From: a virus
Direction: 5' to 3' (one strand)
DNA: 32,291 nucleotides
IMG/VR virus record: IMGVR_UViG_3300025154_000294
Coordinates: 1-32,291 of that record
Shown here piece after piece: positions 13,442-21,159 of the stretch; within the stretch, counting starts at the first letter, position 1; each line of letters opens with the position of its first letter. The position numbers and the translations under genes were made by a program. The notes below the pieces were generated by a model. That model searched no databases. It worked only from the letters and a program-made list of their open reading frames with translations, and was not told where the DNA came from.

Positions 13442-14725
13442 CTAGTCCTCATAAATAATATTACTTTCATCAATGAATTTCAACATAACAGTTCCTACTG
13501 GTCCATTACGTTGTTTTCGGATAATATTTTCAATGATACCCTTATGCTTACTCTCACGATTATAATACTCATCTCGGTAAAGCATAATCACATTATCCGC
13601 ATCTTCTTCGAGATTACCACTCTGACGTAAATCCGCAAGAGTTGGCCGTTTATCATCCCTGGATTCTAGTGAGCGGTTTAATTGTGATACAACCACACTA
13701 GTAATTCCCAACTCATTAGCTAAAAGCTTTACGCCACGAGAGATCCTCCCCAACTCATGGGTTGCTTCTGTACTACGTTCAGCCATCAACTGAATATAAT
13801 CAAGGTAGGTAACAGACAGGTCGTTATTTTTCTTTAGTTTCCTAACAGTAGATGTGTAGTAGTCAATATCGGCGGAGTAGTTTGAGTCTACAACAATCTT
13901 TAAATCTCTTAGACGCTTAGTAGCTTCAAAAATAGCATCTACTTCTTTTTGATTAAGATTGCCAAAACGAATTTTACTAATTGAAATACCAGTCTCTATA
14001 GCAAGCATACGTTCGATCAAAACTTTTTTTGGCATCTCTAGTGAGAAGATCGCAACAGAGCTACCAGCTTTTGCTGTTTTTAATGCCGAGTTGCAAATCC
14101 ATGCGCTCTTTCCCATCGAGGACCTTGCGGCGACAATCCAAACCTCGCCTTTTCCAAAACCGCCCGTAGTCAAATCTAAACTCTGAAAACCAGTAGTCAG
14201 ACCGGGCATTTTTCCACCGGCAGCAACCCGCTCCTGGATATCTCCATAAGCAGCGGTTAGGATATCACTAAAATCTGCTAGATCTTCTTTACCATGTGCT
14301 GTAGCTAAATTATCCAGAGTACGGCGAATTTGTGACAGTGCTAAATCTACCCCACCAGCTTGTACAGTATTTTGTGCATCTGTAGCAGCTTGGATTAGTG
14401 ATCTTCCGCGATAAGAATCAATAACTAAATTCTCATAGAAACTAATATTATCTTCTGGATAAGAAGCATTATATAAGTAAGTAAGTAATTGTTCTCCACC
14501 AACCTGTGGGAGCATCCCCGTACTTTCCATGTAACTTCTCAAGATCGGAAAAGAAGCTGCATTCCCGTCTGCATTAAGATCTGCTATGGATTGGAAAATC
14601 ATCTCATAGTTCTTAGTTGCAAACATTCCGTGCCGTAACCCAGTAAGTTCATAATACTTACCAGGATTTTTTAGTATAATACTTAGAACAGCAATTTCAG
14701 CATCGTGATTAAAAAGCTCACTCAT
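13442..14725 (-). CDS. dnaB: Replicative DNA helicase, DnaB family
   Basis: Hexameric 5'-3' helicase that unwinds the replication fork. 427 residues. The N-terminal DnaB domain (NHDAEIAVLSIILKNPGKY...) is followed by the RecA-like core: Walker A AARSSMGKS at 199-207, FSLEMPKK, Walker B VTYLDYIQLM at 305-314, VVSQLNRSLESRDDKRP and LRQSGNLEEDADNVIMLYRDEYY near the end, all diagnostic. The length is near the bacterial DnaB average (about 450). GAGG precedes ATG 14725. The adjacent upstream gene could be a loader. The primase is a separate gene at 5781-6686. Confidence 0.95.
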   Translation of the reverse strand: MSELFNHDAEIAVLSIILKNPGKYYELTGLRHGMFATKNYEMIFQSIADLNADGNAASFPILRSYMESTGMLPQVGGEQLLTYLYNASYPEDNISFYENLVIDSYRGRSLIQAATDAQNTVQAGGVDLALSQIRRTLDNLATAHGKEDLADFSDILTAAYGDIQERVAAGGKMPGLTTGFQSLDLTTGGFGKGEVWIVAARSSMGKSAWICNSALKTAKAGSSVAIFSLEMPKKVLIERMLAIETGISISKIRFGNLNQKEVDAIFEATKRLRDLKIVVDSNYSADIDYYTSTVRKLKKNNDLSVTYLDYIQLMAERSTEATHELGRISRGVKLLANELGITSVVVSQLNRSLESRDDKRPTLADLRQSGNLEEDADNVIMLYRDEYYNRESKHKGIIENIIRKQRNGPVGTVMLKFIDESNIIYED

Positions 14726-15083
14726 CTAAATTCCTCATGAATACCTTTTTATTTTTACCGAGGTCTTTTCTTTGTTTGTTGATAAAATCTTCCAGGGTTT
14801 CTTGCGGATATGCTTTCATTTTCTCTAAGCGTTTCTTAGCAAAGTAAGAAAGAAGCCCTGCTGGATTTCCTGGACGAACATTATCCATATCTGCTACATC
14901 TAGCACTGAAAAATAAATTAACCTAGCTCCATAGATTTTAACTAACTTAGAGAAAATACCCATCAGTTTTCCATCTATGTTTGTATCAGTTAGCTCACCA
15001 AACATTCTGGCTAAGTGGGTACCTGCCCGACTAGGTTCATTCTCAAGTAAATCAGCATATTTAGCTGCGAGTCCGTCGTCCAT
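14718..15083 (-). CDS. Hypothetical protein upstream of dnaB, 121 residues
   Basis: The sequence is helical (AAKYADLLENEPSRAGTHLARMFGELTD; KLMGIFSKLVKIYGARLIYFSVLDVADMD) with a basic end (FAKKRLEKMKAYPQETLEDFINKQRKDLGKNKK). It overlaps dnaB by 8 bases. Position and size suggest a replication accessory or helicase loader, but no AAA+ or other motif is visible, so this is context only. Confidence 0.6.
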   Translation of the reverse strand: MDDGLAAKYADLLENEPSRAGTHLARMFGELTDTNIDGKLMGIFSKLVKIYGARLIYFSVLDVADMDNVRPGNPAGLLSYFAKKRLEKMKAYPQETLEDFINKQRKDLGKNKKVFMRNLDE

Positions 15084-15276
15084 TTGTCCACCATTCTCCG
15101 CTATCCCAATAGATTGAAATTAAATTTAACTCCGCTTCCCAGTATAATCCAATACTGAATGTTTGTAAATCACCAGTACCTGGATGGAATGACCAAGTAA
15201 TACAAACAAATGACAACAACCAGATACTTTTAAACGGCGATTTAAAATCCGCAGAATATATTTTATACAGGTTCAC
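15061..15276 (-). CDS. Hypothetical protein, 71 residues
   Basis: Starts with GTG 15276, overlapping the previous stop as GTGA, with AAGGG seven bases upstream. The sequence is rich in aromatic residues (SIWLLSFVCITWSFHPGTG, FSIGLYWEAELNLISIYW), reading as alternating beta strands. I recall small phage proteins with a similar CITWSF...GLYW pattern, function unknown. The overlaps with both neighbours support it as real. Confidence 0.6.
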   Translation of the reverse strand: MNLYKIYSADFKSPFKSIWLLSFVCITWSFHPGTGDLQTFSIGLYWEAELNLISIYWDSGEWWTNGRRTRS

Positions 15277-15536
15277 AACCGAACCCTTACAGAAACGGGC
15301 TGCTCTTTTTGTGCTTCCTTCTGTATCTCAATAAATGCGGGGTGGTCATATCGCCCTTTTCGAGCAGCATCCCACTCGGAGAAATCACTAACACCTAGAT
15401 CTGTTAACATCTTAATTAAAACCGGGATTGCCCAGTAATGGTTTAAAATTGTATGCAGATTGCTCGAGTTGATCTTAACCTTACTTACAGAACCAACCTC
15501 AATCACAATTGAGTCATCTTTTATAACCGTATTCAT
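15273..15536 (-). CDS. Hypothetical protein, 87 residues
   Basis: ATG 15536 with AAGGA upstream. MNTVIKDDSIVIEVGSVSKVKINSSNLHTILNHYWAIPVLIKML opens with beta strands, then helical sequence and a basic C-terminus (PVSVRVRL). No family recognised. A 110-base gap with possible short hairpins separates it from the SSB-like gene; nothing firm is seen there. Confidence 0.6.
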   Translation of the reverse strand: MNTVIKDDSIVIEVGSVSKVKINSSNLHTILNHYWAIPVLIKMLTDLGVSDFSEWDAARKGRYDHPAFIEIQKEAQKEQPVSVRVRL

Positions 15537-15646
15537 GTTTATCCTTCTTTCAAGTATTTCGTGGGGTACTGATTTGCACAGTTTTCTTACTACCTTTCCC
15601 GCAGCAGCGGTAGGATACGCCTTTTACGCTCCCACTTACTTCTTAT

Positions 15647-16465
15647 TTAGCTACCAAACAGATCCGAAATAGCGTCTTGAATGTCAGACTCTACTTCCTT
15701 TGATACTTTCTCAACCTTCGGAAGATCGCTTTGCTTTTCTTCACGACGGGAGAGGAAGATATCCCGCAACTGAGCACCGTTGACCAGATCACCAAGTTCC
15801 TGAGCAGTAAGCCGAATGGTTGCAGTTTCCAAATCCCACAACTTATACTCACCGTCCAGAATATCCCGATTCGTTGAGGCCATCGGGGTAATGGCAGTCT
15901 TGCCATTAGCACTCTTAGTTACCAGCCAATTTACATCAAAGTTATTGAGACCAATAATATCGTTATTATCATCAAGAGTAGAGTTGTGCAGAGCGAACAA
16001 AACGTCTGCATTACTCTGACTGATCCCAAGAATCTTAACTTTGTTAGACTTGGTAACAGGAACCTCAGCTACCATAACATTACACTTGTAGCACATCGGG
16101 GAGAACTTCCCATCTGCACCACGCTTTACTTCGGCACCACAGCCCGGGCACACTTTAACCTGAGTACGATCCAAAACATTCATCAAGAAGCGAGTCTGAC
16201 GAGACATGAATCCCTTCTGCTTATTATAGTCATGAGGAAACTCGACCATCAGGCGTTTGTTTGTCTTACAAATCGGGCAATCCTCACCGGGACAAGCAAT
16301 CGTCAGCTTACGATCAGGGATGTAGTGAATAAAAACCTTGTGTGGGGTAGCCAACACACGTGTAGTGTGCTGTCCAACCGATAAAGTCAAATACTCCGGT
16401 TTTTCAAAAGTTGACCGAGGTTGCTCTTTCTTCTCAAAAATTGAAACATCAAAATCAGCGCCCAT
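15647..16465 (-). CDS. Single-stranded DNA-binding protein (gp32-like) with two zinc-binding sites
   Basis: 272 residues. An OB-fold-like region contains two cysteine clusters: C58-x4-C63-x2-C66 and C106-x2-C109...C125-x2-C128. The acidic tail DIQDAISDLFGS is typical of SSB/gp32 tails that recruit replication partners. It sits between recA and dnaB in the replication operon with AGGAG before ATG 16465. T4 gp32 has one zinc site; here the second cluster forms a full ribbon. The function is inferred from tail, size, cysteines and context. Confidence 0.75.
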   Translation of the reverse strand: MGADFDVSIFEKKEQPRSTFEKPEYLTLSVGQHTTRVLATPHKVFIHYIPDRKLTIACPGEDCPICKTNKRLMVEFPHDYNKQKGFMSRQTRFLMNVLDRTQVKVCPGCGAEVKRGADGKFSPMCYKCNVMVAEVPVTKSNKVKILGISQSNADVLFALHNSTLDDNNDIIGLNNFDVNWLVTKSANGKTAITPMASTNRDILDGEYKLWDLETATIRLTAQELGDLVNGAQLRDIFLSRREEKQSDLPKVEKVSKEVESDIQDAISDLFGS

Positions 16466-16466
16466 A

Positions 16467-16772
16467 TTATTCTTCTCCTGTAGTCTTTAGGTGTCCATTA
16501 AGGACTTGTTTTAATTCATCAAATGTTTGTACCTTTGATTTTTCCAAAGCAGCGATCACATCTTCTGATGCAAGACCGGCGGTTTGTTTTACCAAAGATA
16601 TATATCTCTGAAAACTTATCTCGGTTGTCAGTAACTGCAAATATCGAATTCGATCAATCACTTCTGGATTGAAAGCGATATCTGCGGGAATCTGGGTAAT
16701 CTCTTCCCCAAATTCTATATTCTTATAATCTCCGAGCCAATACAATCTTTTCACTCTTAGTGTTCTCTCCAT
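16467..16772 (-). CDS. Hypothetical protein between recA and the SSB-like gene, 101 residues
   Basis: MERTLRVKRLYWLGDYKNIEFGEEITQIPADIAFNPEVIDRIRYLQLL... begins with strands, then helices, and ends LNGHLKTTGEE. AGGAGAT precedes ATG 16772. It ends one base before the SSB-like gene, so the two may be functionally linked, but no family is recognised. Confidence 0.65.
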   Translation of the reverse strand: MERTLRVKRLYWLGDYKNIEFGEEITQIPADIAFNPEVIDRIRYLQLLTTEISFQRYISLVKQTAGLASEDVIAALEKSKVQTFDELKQVLNGHLKTTGEE

Positions 16773-16795
16773 ATCATCTCCTATAGTATAAATTT

Positions 16796-16809
16796 ACCCC
16801 ATTTGGGGT
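16796..16809 (-). other. Intergenic hairpin downstream of recA
   Basis: ACCCC-AAAT-GGGGT on the minus strand between the recA stop and the next gene. No T run follows in the direction of transcription, so it is probably not a strong terminator; it may stabilise or mark the 3' end of the recA message. In the opposite direction it is followed by a T-rich stretch, but no rightward gene precedes it. Confidence 0.5.
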
Positions 16810-16821
16810 TTTACTTTATTT

Positions 16822-16837
16822 ATTATTCAGTTATTAA
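16822..16837 (-). repeat. Third copy of the leader motif TTAATAACTGAATAAT
   Basis: On the minus strand this 16-mer spans the recA stop codon and differs by one base from the motif after the tRNA promoter (7903-7918). A related form (TTAACAACTGAATA) follows the promoter at 19934. No promoter is seen next to this copy. Confidence 0.5.
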
Positions 16838-17862
16838 AGTTCTTCAGCAACTTCGGGAAGCAAATCTTGCAATTCCTTCGTTCGCTCGTTACGCATAATA
16901 GTATAGCATGCTTCTACTACCTTGTCAAGTACCTCTTTGTTTTGATTAAGAAATTCTAATGTTTTCCCTAACCCCTGACCAATATTCTCTCCTTCAAAAC
17001 GATAGTAAGCACCTGCTTTATTTATGACACCAATAACTTCTGCAAACTCTACAATGTCCCTAGTCCGATCAATCCCAATGCCCCACAGAATAGGGATAAA
17101 GTGGGATTTGAAAGGCCGAGCTAGTTTATTCTTCTTAATGCTAAATGTAGTCAAGATACCAATTTCTTCATCACCTACAGTAATACGAGTAGCCTTACTT
17201 CCTGTAGAGGCGAGAGAAATTCTCAAACTACACATATGCCGAAGAGCATGTCCACCCGGGCTTTCCAAAGTCGGGACATAAGCTCCGATCTTATCTCGTA
17301 CTTGATTCACAAACACAAAAGCAGTTTCTGTGTTCCGAATTGCATGACTATTTCTTCGTAAGAACTTAGCAAGATCTTTAGGGATAACTCCCATTGTATC
17401 TTTCTCAAACTCGTTCGCTCGTTCTCGTTTTGAAACAAGATTAGCCAGAGAATCTAAGAAGATACAACCAAACTCGCCCGAAGCAATTGCTTGCTCAGAT
17501 GCTGTAAAAGCATCGTCTGAAAGATCTGTTTGCAGAAGAATAAAATTCTCCTCAGTCGCCTCCGGAGCAATCATTCGAATATAATTATAATCCAATCCAT
17601 GCTCGGCGTCAATATACAAAACCTTCTTACCAGAGAGGATAACATTCCTTGCTATACTCAAGCAGATGGTTGTCTTCCCGACACTTTCTGGACCATAAAT
17701 TTCTGTGAACTTTCCAATTGGAATTCCACCAATTCCTGTACAGTAATCTAAACTAAGTGATCCCGTTGAAATTGCACGAACATCTCCGTACATCTCATCT
17801 GTAACAACATAGTCAGAATACTGCTCAAGAAAACCCTTCAAGAAATCCTTGCTTTTTGCCAT
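16834..17862 (-). CDS. recA: RecA-family recombinase
   Basis: Catalyses homologous pairing and strand exchange for recombination-dependent replication and repair. 342 residues, near bacterial RecA (about 350). Walker A GPESVGKTT at 57-65, LYIDAEHGLD, FLDSLANL (Walker B), VFVNQVRDKIGAYVPTLESP (loop L1/L2 region) and GGHALRHMCSLRISL are all RecA hallmarks. The C-terminus ends PEVAEEL, mildly acidic. AAGGA precedes ATG 17862; the polymerase stop is 2 bases upstream. Confidence 0.95.
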   Translation of the reverse strand: MAKSKDFLKGFLEQYSDYVVTDEMYGDVRAISTGSLSLDYCTGIGGIPIGKFTEIYGPESVGKTTICLSIARNVILSGKKVLYIDAEHGLDYNYIRMIAPEATEENFILLQTDLSDDAFTASEQAIASGEFGCIFLDSLANLVSKRERANEFEKDTMGVIPKDLAKFLRRNSHAIRNTETAFVFVNQVRDKIGAYVPTLESPGGHALRHMCSLRISLASTGSKATRITVGDEEIGILTTFSIKKNKLARPFKSHFIPILWGIGIDRTRDIVEFAEVIGVINKAGAYYRFEGENIGQGLGKTLEFLNQNKEVLDKVVEACYTIMRNERTKELQDLLPEVAEEL

Positions 17863-17864
17863 AC

Positions 17865-19745
17865 TTAATCCTTATACCATGAATCAGAAATAAAAACATC
17901 TAACACTGCGGGAATTTTTCCCAAAAACCTCTGTTCAACCTCTTCCATAGTTTTCTTCACAAAAGCGGTTGCCTCCTCTACTATTTCTTCTCGTACTTCA
18001 AAAACCAGTTCGTCATGGACCTGAAGTAAAATTCTAAACTCATCTCCAAACGGCTGTGTTCTGTCCAAAGTAACCATTGATAATTTAACAATGTCTGCAC
18101 TTCCTCCTTGAATAATATGATTAATTCCTTCTCGTTTTATAGCGGACGTAAGTTTCTCATACTCAAAAGCATCCTTATATAAAACCTTCGCTTCAAAATT
18201 CCGTCTCCTGCCATAAGGTGTAACAGAATAACCTAACTCTAAAATCTTCTTTCCGGCGGCAGGAATAAACCTACCTAAGTTTGGGTATCCGGTGAAATAT
18301 TTCCGTAGATAATCCCTGCCTGTTTCAATTGGGAGACCAAAATTGTATAGTAAGCCGTACTCAGTTGTTCCGTACACAACAGCAAAATTCAAAGTCTTCC
18401 CATCTTTGCGTTGATCCTTTGTAACCTCTTCAACGGGCACACCAAAAAGAAGAGAAGCTGTTTTTATGTGCAAGTCAATTCCATCAATAAAAGCCTGAGA
18501 CATAACTTCTTCATGACTCACAGCAGCCAACAATCTCAACTCAGCTTGAGAATAATCTGCTGTAATAATCTTATACCCAGAACGAGCTACAAAAGCCGTC
18601 CGGTATTCGTTCTTCTTCGGAATATTCTGCATGTTCGGCGTATTTGAAGAAAACCTTCCCGTCTCTGTCCCAAGTTGATTAAGCTCACAATGAATCCTAC
18701 CATCTACGGGAGAAATATAATCAATAAAATTCTCTCCATAAGTATTCATCTTCTTCTCCAAATCACGATGGGTCAGGAGAAGATTAATAAACTCGTATTC
18801 AAACCGAAACTTACCAAGTGTCTTCTTATCAACAGAAGAAAGCCCAGGAATTCCACATAACTGACCAATAATACACCCGATTTGCTTATTTGAGTTAAAA
18901 TTAACATTAGAACATACTATATGAGCTATATTCTCAGGAACCGTTGTTTCTGATAATTCCTTCTGGAATTTCTTTGTTCCTACTGGTATAGCAAGAAACT
19001 CAAATGCCTCAAGAGCATTAGAAAATTCTTTTGTGGCAAACAAAACCCGGAACTCATTATACAAGTCAAACAGCACTTCTTTGTCCTGTTTATCAAGAGT
19101 TTCAACCAACCCAAGCCAGGCTTTTTTATCTAAAAGAAGACCGGAATACTCCATTTTCGCCACGGTTGATACTAACTCATTTTCCAAATCCAGGACCCGC
19201 TGTTGGCGTTGCTCTTGCAGAGCGACTACCTGTTTTTGATAAATGTCCGGAAGATATTTAACATCCAGAACGGAGTACAGGAGTTGTTCCTGTGTGAAAG
19301 AATCAACCTCCGGATTAAATCCTTCAAAAGTTAAACGGACTTCTTTATCAAGGACAACCCCACAATACTTCTCTACGAGAGAAGCGAGGGAGAAGTATTG
19401 AGAAGAAAGCCCCTGATTAATTAAAACTTCAGCCAGCATTGTATCATGGACACTCCGCATCCATTCGCCTGTTACGCGATAGATGACCTTCAGGTCGTAT
19501 TTAGCGTTATGCATGATAGAAAGCTTTCCTGAGTCTATGATTAACTTAATAACATAAGAAGCAAAATTCTTTTGTTTATTAAGATCAATAATAAATAAAT
19601 CTTCTTCAATGCCAAGTTGAAGAAGAAGTGGTGTACACTCAATTGGATTCTTTGAAGTAGTCTCCGTGTCAATAGAAACCAAATTACTGCCTATCAATTT
19701 TTTCACTAACTTATTTTTATTAGTGTTATCTACTAAAGTAAACAA
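17865..19745 (-). CDS. polA: Family A DNA polymerase with 3'-5' exonuclease
   Basis: Replicative or repair polymerase of the Pol I type. 626 residues, lacking the 5'-3' exonuclease domain, as in T7-like and many phage enzymes. Exonuclease motifs: SIDTETT (D26, E28), IMHNAKYDLKV (D84), YSVLDVKYL (D161). Polymerase motif A TADYSQAEL (D397), the O-helix RKDGKTLNFAVVYG (R446, K450, F454, Y458) and motif C LQVHDELVFEV (H577, D578, E579). The residue equivalent to E. coli Pol I Phe762 is Phe (F454). The start is TTG 19745 with AAAGG 8 bases upstream. It is the first gene of the leftward operon behind two promoters. Confidence 0.95.
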   Translation of the reverse strand: MFTLVDNTNKNKLVKKLIGSNLVSIDTETTSKNPIECTPLLLQLGIEEDLFIIDLNKQKNFASYVIKLIIDSGKLSIMHNAKYDLKVIYRVTGEWMRSVHDTMLAEVLINQGLSSQYFSLASLVEKYCGVVLDKEVRLTFEGFNPEVDSFTQEQLLYSVLDVKYLPDIYQKQVVALQEQRQQRVLDLENELVSTVAKMEYSGLLLDKKAWLGLVETLDKQDKEVLFDLYNEFRVLFATKEFSNALEAFEFLAIPVGTKKFQKELSETTVPENIAHIVCSNVNFNSNKQIGCIIGQLCGIPGLSSVDKKTLGKFRFEYEFINLLLTHRDLEKKMNTYGENFIDYISPVDGRIHCELNQLGTETGRFSSNTPNMQNIPKKNEYRTAFVARSGYKIITADYSQAELRLLAAVSHEEVMSQAFIDGIDLHIKTASLLFGVPVEEVTKDQRKDGKTLNFAVVYGTTEYGLLYNFGLPIETGRDYLRKYFTGYPNLGRFIPAAGKKILELGYSVTPYGRRRNFEAKVLYKDAFEYEKLTSAIKREGINHIIQGGSADIVKLSMVTLDRTQPFGDEFRILLQVHDELVFEVREEIVEEATAFVKKTMEEVEQRFLGKIPAVLDVFISDSWYKD

Positions 19746-19842
19746 TTTATTTTTCCTTTATTTGACTACCAGGTTTTTTCAACCTCTCACTTCCGCAGTG
19801 ATCGGCGGCTCAATTATTCTGAGCGTCACTTTATCTTTTTAT

Positions 19843-19870
19843 ATTATACACGTTTCGAACGTTTTGTCAA
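19843..19870 (-). promoter_or_regulatory. Sigma-70-type promoter for polA operon (proximal)
   Basis: Minus strand TTGACA (19865-19870), 16-base spacer, TATAAT (19843-19848). Both boxes are perfect consensus. The leader to the polA TTG is about 90 bases and can form short hairpins (GCTCA...TGAGC; AGGTT...AACCT). Confidence 0.88.
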
Positions 19871-19880
19871 TAGAATTGGT

Positions 19881-19900
19881 ACCTTACAAATTTGTAAGGT
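19881..19900. promoter_or_regulatory. Perfect 20-base palindrome between tandem promoters, candidate operator
   Basis: ACCTTACAAATTTGTAAGGT is its own reverse complement. It lies about 10 bases upstream of the proximal -35 box and about 30-45 bases into the transcript of the distal leftward promoter. It could be a repressor or activator site, or form an RNA hairpin in the distal transcript. No regulator gene is identified in this window. Confidence 0.65.
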
Positions 19901-19933
19901 GTTCATATTCAGTTGTTAATGTGCTAGACTCTT

Positions 19934-19961
19934 ATTATACATAGCAAATTAGTTCTGTCAA
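19934..19961 (-). promoter_or_regulatory. Sigma-70-type promoter for polA operon (distal)
   Basis: Minus strand TTGACA (19956-19961), 16-base spacer, TATAAT (19934-19939). It is followed by a transcript start region that matches the tRNA promoter's at 22 of 28 positions, including ACATTAAC then AACTGAATA. Confidence 0.88.
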
Positions 19962-19976
19962 GAAGCAAATTGCCTA

Positions 19977-20004
19977 TTGACAAATATATTATTCCTGATA
20001 TACT
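19977..20004 (+). promoter_or_regulatory. Rightward promoter for the zinc-finger to terminase operon
   Basis: Plus strand TTGACA (19977-19982), 16-base spacer, TATACT (19999-20004, 5 of 6 matches). The transcript would start near 20011, at or just before the AAAGGAG of the first rightward gene, so the leader is very short. Confidence 0.8.
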
Positions 20005-20023
20005 TTATCTAAAGGAGAATGCG

Positions 20024-20290
20024 GTGGCTATAAAAGCAAAAGACAAGTGGGCTTGTTCATACTGTGGTAAGCAGTTCAAGAGATCAATGGATGCGGATCT
20101 TTGTAGAGATAACCATGATCTAGTGTATGTTATGCTTAGTAAAAATGATCTTAATAGGTTAGTTCAGTTTATTTTTCTTCGGGATGAAGAACTATTAACC
20201 CCAACCCTAGTAAAAAGTTTACGATTTTATCTGAAAGGAAATGATAAGAATGATCTGTCCCCAGTGCCAGAAGATTATGGAAAACTATAA
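20024..20290 (+). CDS. Small zinc-finger phage protein
   Basis: 88 residues from GTG 20024, six bases after AAAGGAG; the longer frame from 19970 runs through the promoter and is not used. VAIKAKDKWACSYCGKQFK gives C-x2-C, followed by DADLCRDNHDLVYV with further Cys/His ligands, fitting one zinc finger. The remainder is helical (SKNDLNRLVQFIFLRDEELL; LVKSLRFYLK). Similar proteins are common, unnamed phage genes near the packaging region. It may bind nucleic acid; the role is unknown. Confidence 0.7.
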   Translation: MAIKAKDKWACSYCGKQFKRSMDADLCRDNHDLVYVMLSKNDLNRLVQFIFLRDEELLTPTLVKSLRFYLKGNDKNDLSPVPEDYGKL

Positions 20291-20462
20291 ATTAGAATTC
20301 CTACTTGGAGTAGATAGACCTTATGTGAATATCTATATTCATAAAGAATGCATAAAAATGGTTGGAATTGGGCAATTTGTGGCACAAAACAAAGAAAAAC
20401 TGTATAATATCTATAGTGAACAGATCAAGTCAAAGGGAGTAAAAAGTGCCAGAGGAAACTGA
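20250..20462 (+). CDS. Small CxxC protein, 70 residues
   Basis: MICPQCQKIMENYKLEFLLGVDRPYVNIYIHKECIKMV has C-x2-C and a later H-x2-C, a treble-clef-like set. ATG 20250 is preferred over ATG 20241 because AAAGGAA lies at good spacing from it. It overlaps the end of the previous gene by 41 bases and the next by 17. Function unknown; it pairs with its zinc-finger neighbour in layout. Confidence 0.65.
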   Translation: MICPQCQKIMENYKLEFLLGVDRPYVNIYIHKECIKMVGIGQFVAQNKEKLYNIYSEQIKSKGVKSARGN

Positions 20463-21159
20463 AAAGCATTACACAGATAAACGATATTCCAAACGGGTCA
20501 GAAATCTCAAACAATATAGAGATCTTTCTGACGTAGAATTTGATGAAAAGATGGCCGAGTATGAAATGAATGCTCAACCGTCTATGACGTTAGAAAGACG
20601 GATTGATGCCAAGCTTTCCTCTTTCACCGAAGACTATGATCTTACTGATCTTAAGATTAATGATCAATTAGTTCTCCGGGCACTTATTCAGGCCATTCTT
20701 CAGCTTGAAGATCTCGAGCAAGTTAACAATAATATTCGTGGTATGGGCGTATCTTTAGATAATATTACCATACTCCGTGAGTTGAATAACATGATGTCTT
20801 CTCTACGGAAAGATATTTCCTCCATGCAGGAAGATCTTAAAATCACCCGTAGGCACCGTAAAGGTGATAAAGAGCAGAGTGTTATCAACTATCTTGAGGA
20901 TCTTAAAATCAAGGCAAAAGAGTTTTACAAATCTCGGATGGCCTACGTTTACTGTCCGGAATGTAAAATGCTTTTAGGTACGGTGTGGTTTAACTACCCA
21001 GAAAGTAAGAAGACGGTTTTGAAATTTAAATGTGAACACGATCTCCCGTCTTCTGATGGTAAAGTTACTAAGTGTGGTACATACGTTGAAGTTACCCCGG
21101 TAGAATTAATGGAAAAAGGTGGAACAAATATTACCAATGTCCCAGAAACATTCAAATAA
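20446..21159 (+). CDS. Coiled-coil/zinc-ribbon protein, possible small terminase or packaging factor
   Basis: 237 residues from GTG 20446 (GGGAG upstream). The N-terminus is charged (HYTDKRYSKRVRNLKQYRDLSDVEFDEKM), the middle is a long helical coiled coil (LILQLEDLE... ELNNMMSSLRKDISSMQEDLK), and the C-terminus is a ribbon (YCPECKMLLG ... CEHDLPSSDGKVTKCGTYV). Several phage genomes have a protein of this shape just before the large terminase, so a small-terminase role is possible, but there is no HTH that I can see. Here an eight-gene cassette separates it from terL. Confidence 0.65.
   Translation: MPEETEKHYTDKRYSKRVRNLKQYRDLSDVEFDEKMAEYEMNAQPSMTLERRIDAKLSSFTEDYDLTDLKINDQLVLRALIQAILQLEDLEQVNNNIRGMGVSLDNITILRELNNMMSSLRKDISSMQEDLKITRRHRKGDKEQSVINYLEDLKIKAKEFYKSRMAYVYCPECKMLLGTVWFNYPESKKTVLKFKCEHDLPSSDGKVTKCGTYVEVTPVELMEKGGTNITNVPETFK

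Noticed and set aside
16796-16820. Rho-independent terminator reading rightward (ACCCC...GGGGT then T-rich)
   Set aside because: All flanking genes here are leftward, so no rightward transcript is expected; kept only as a hairpin.
19760-19790. Possible preQ1-type riboswitch in the polA leader (AGGTT...AACCT followed by an A-rich stretch)
   Set aside because: Loop and tail do not match the conserved positions, and no queuosine gene is nearby; more likely a simple hairpin.
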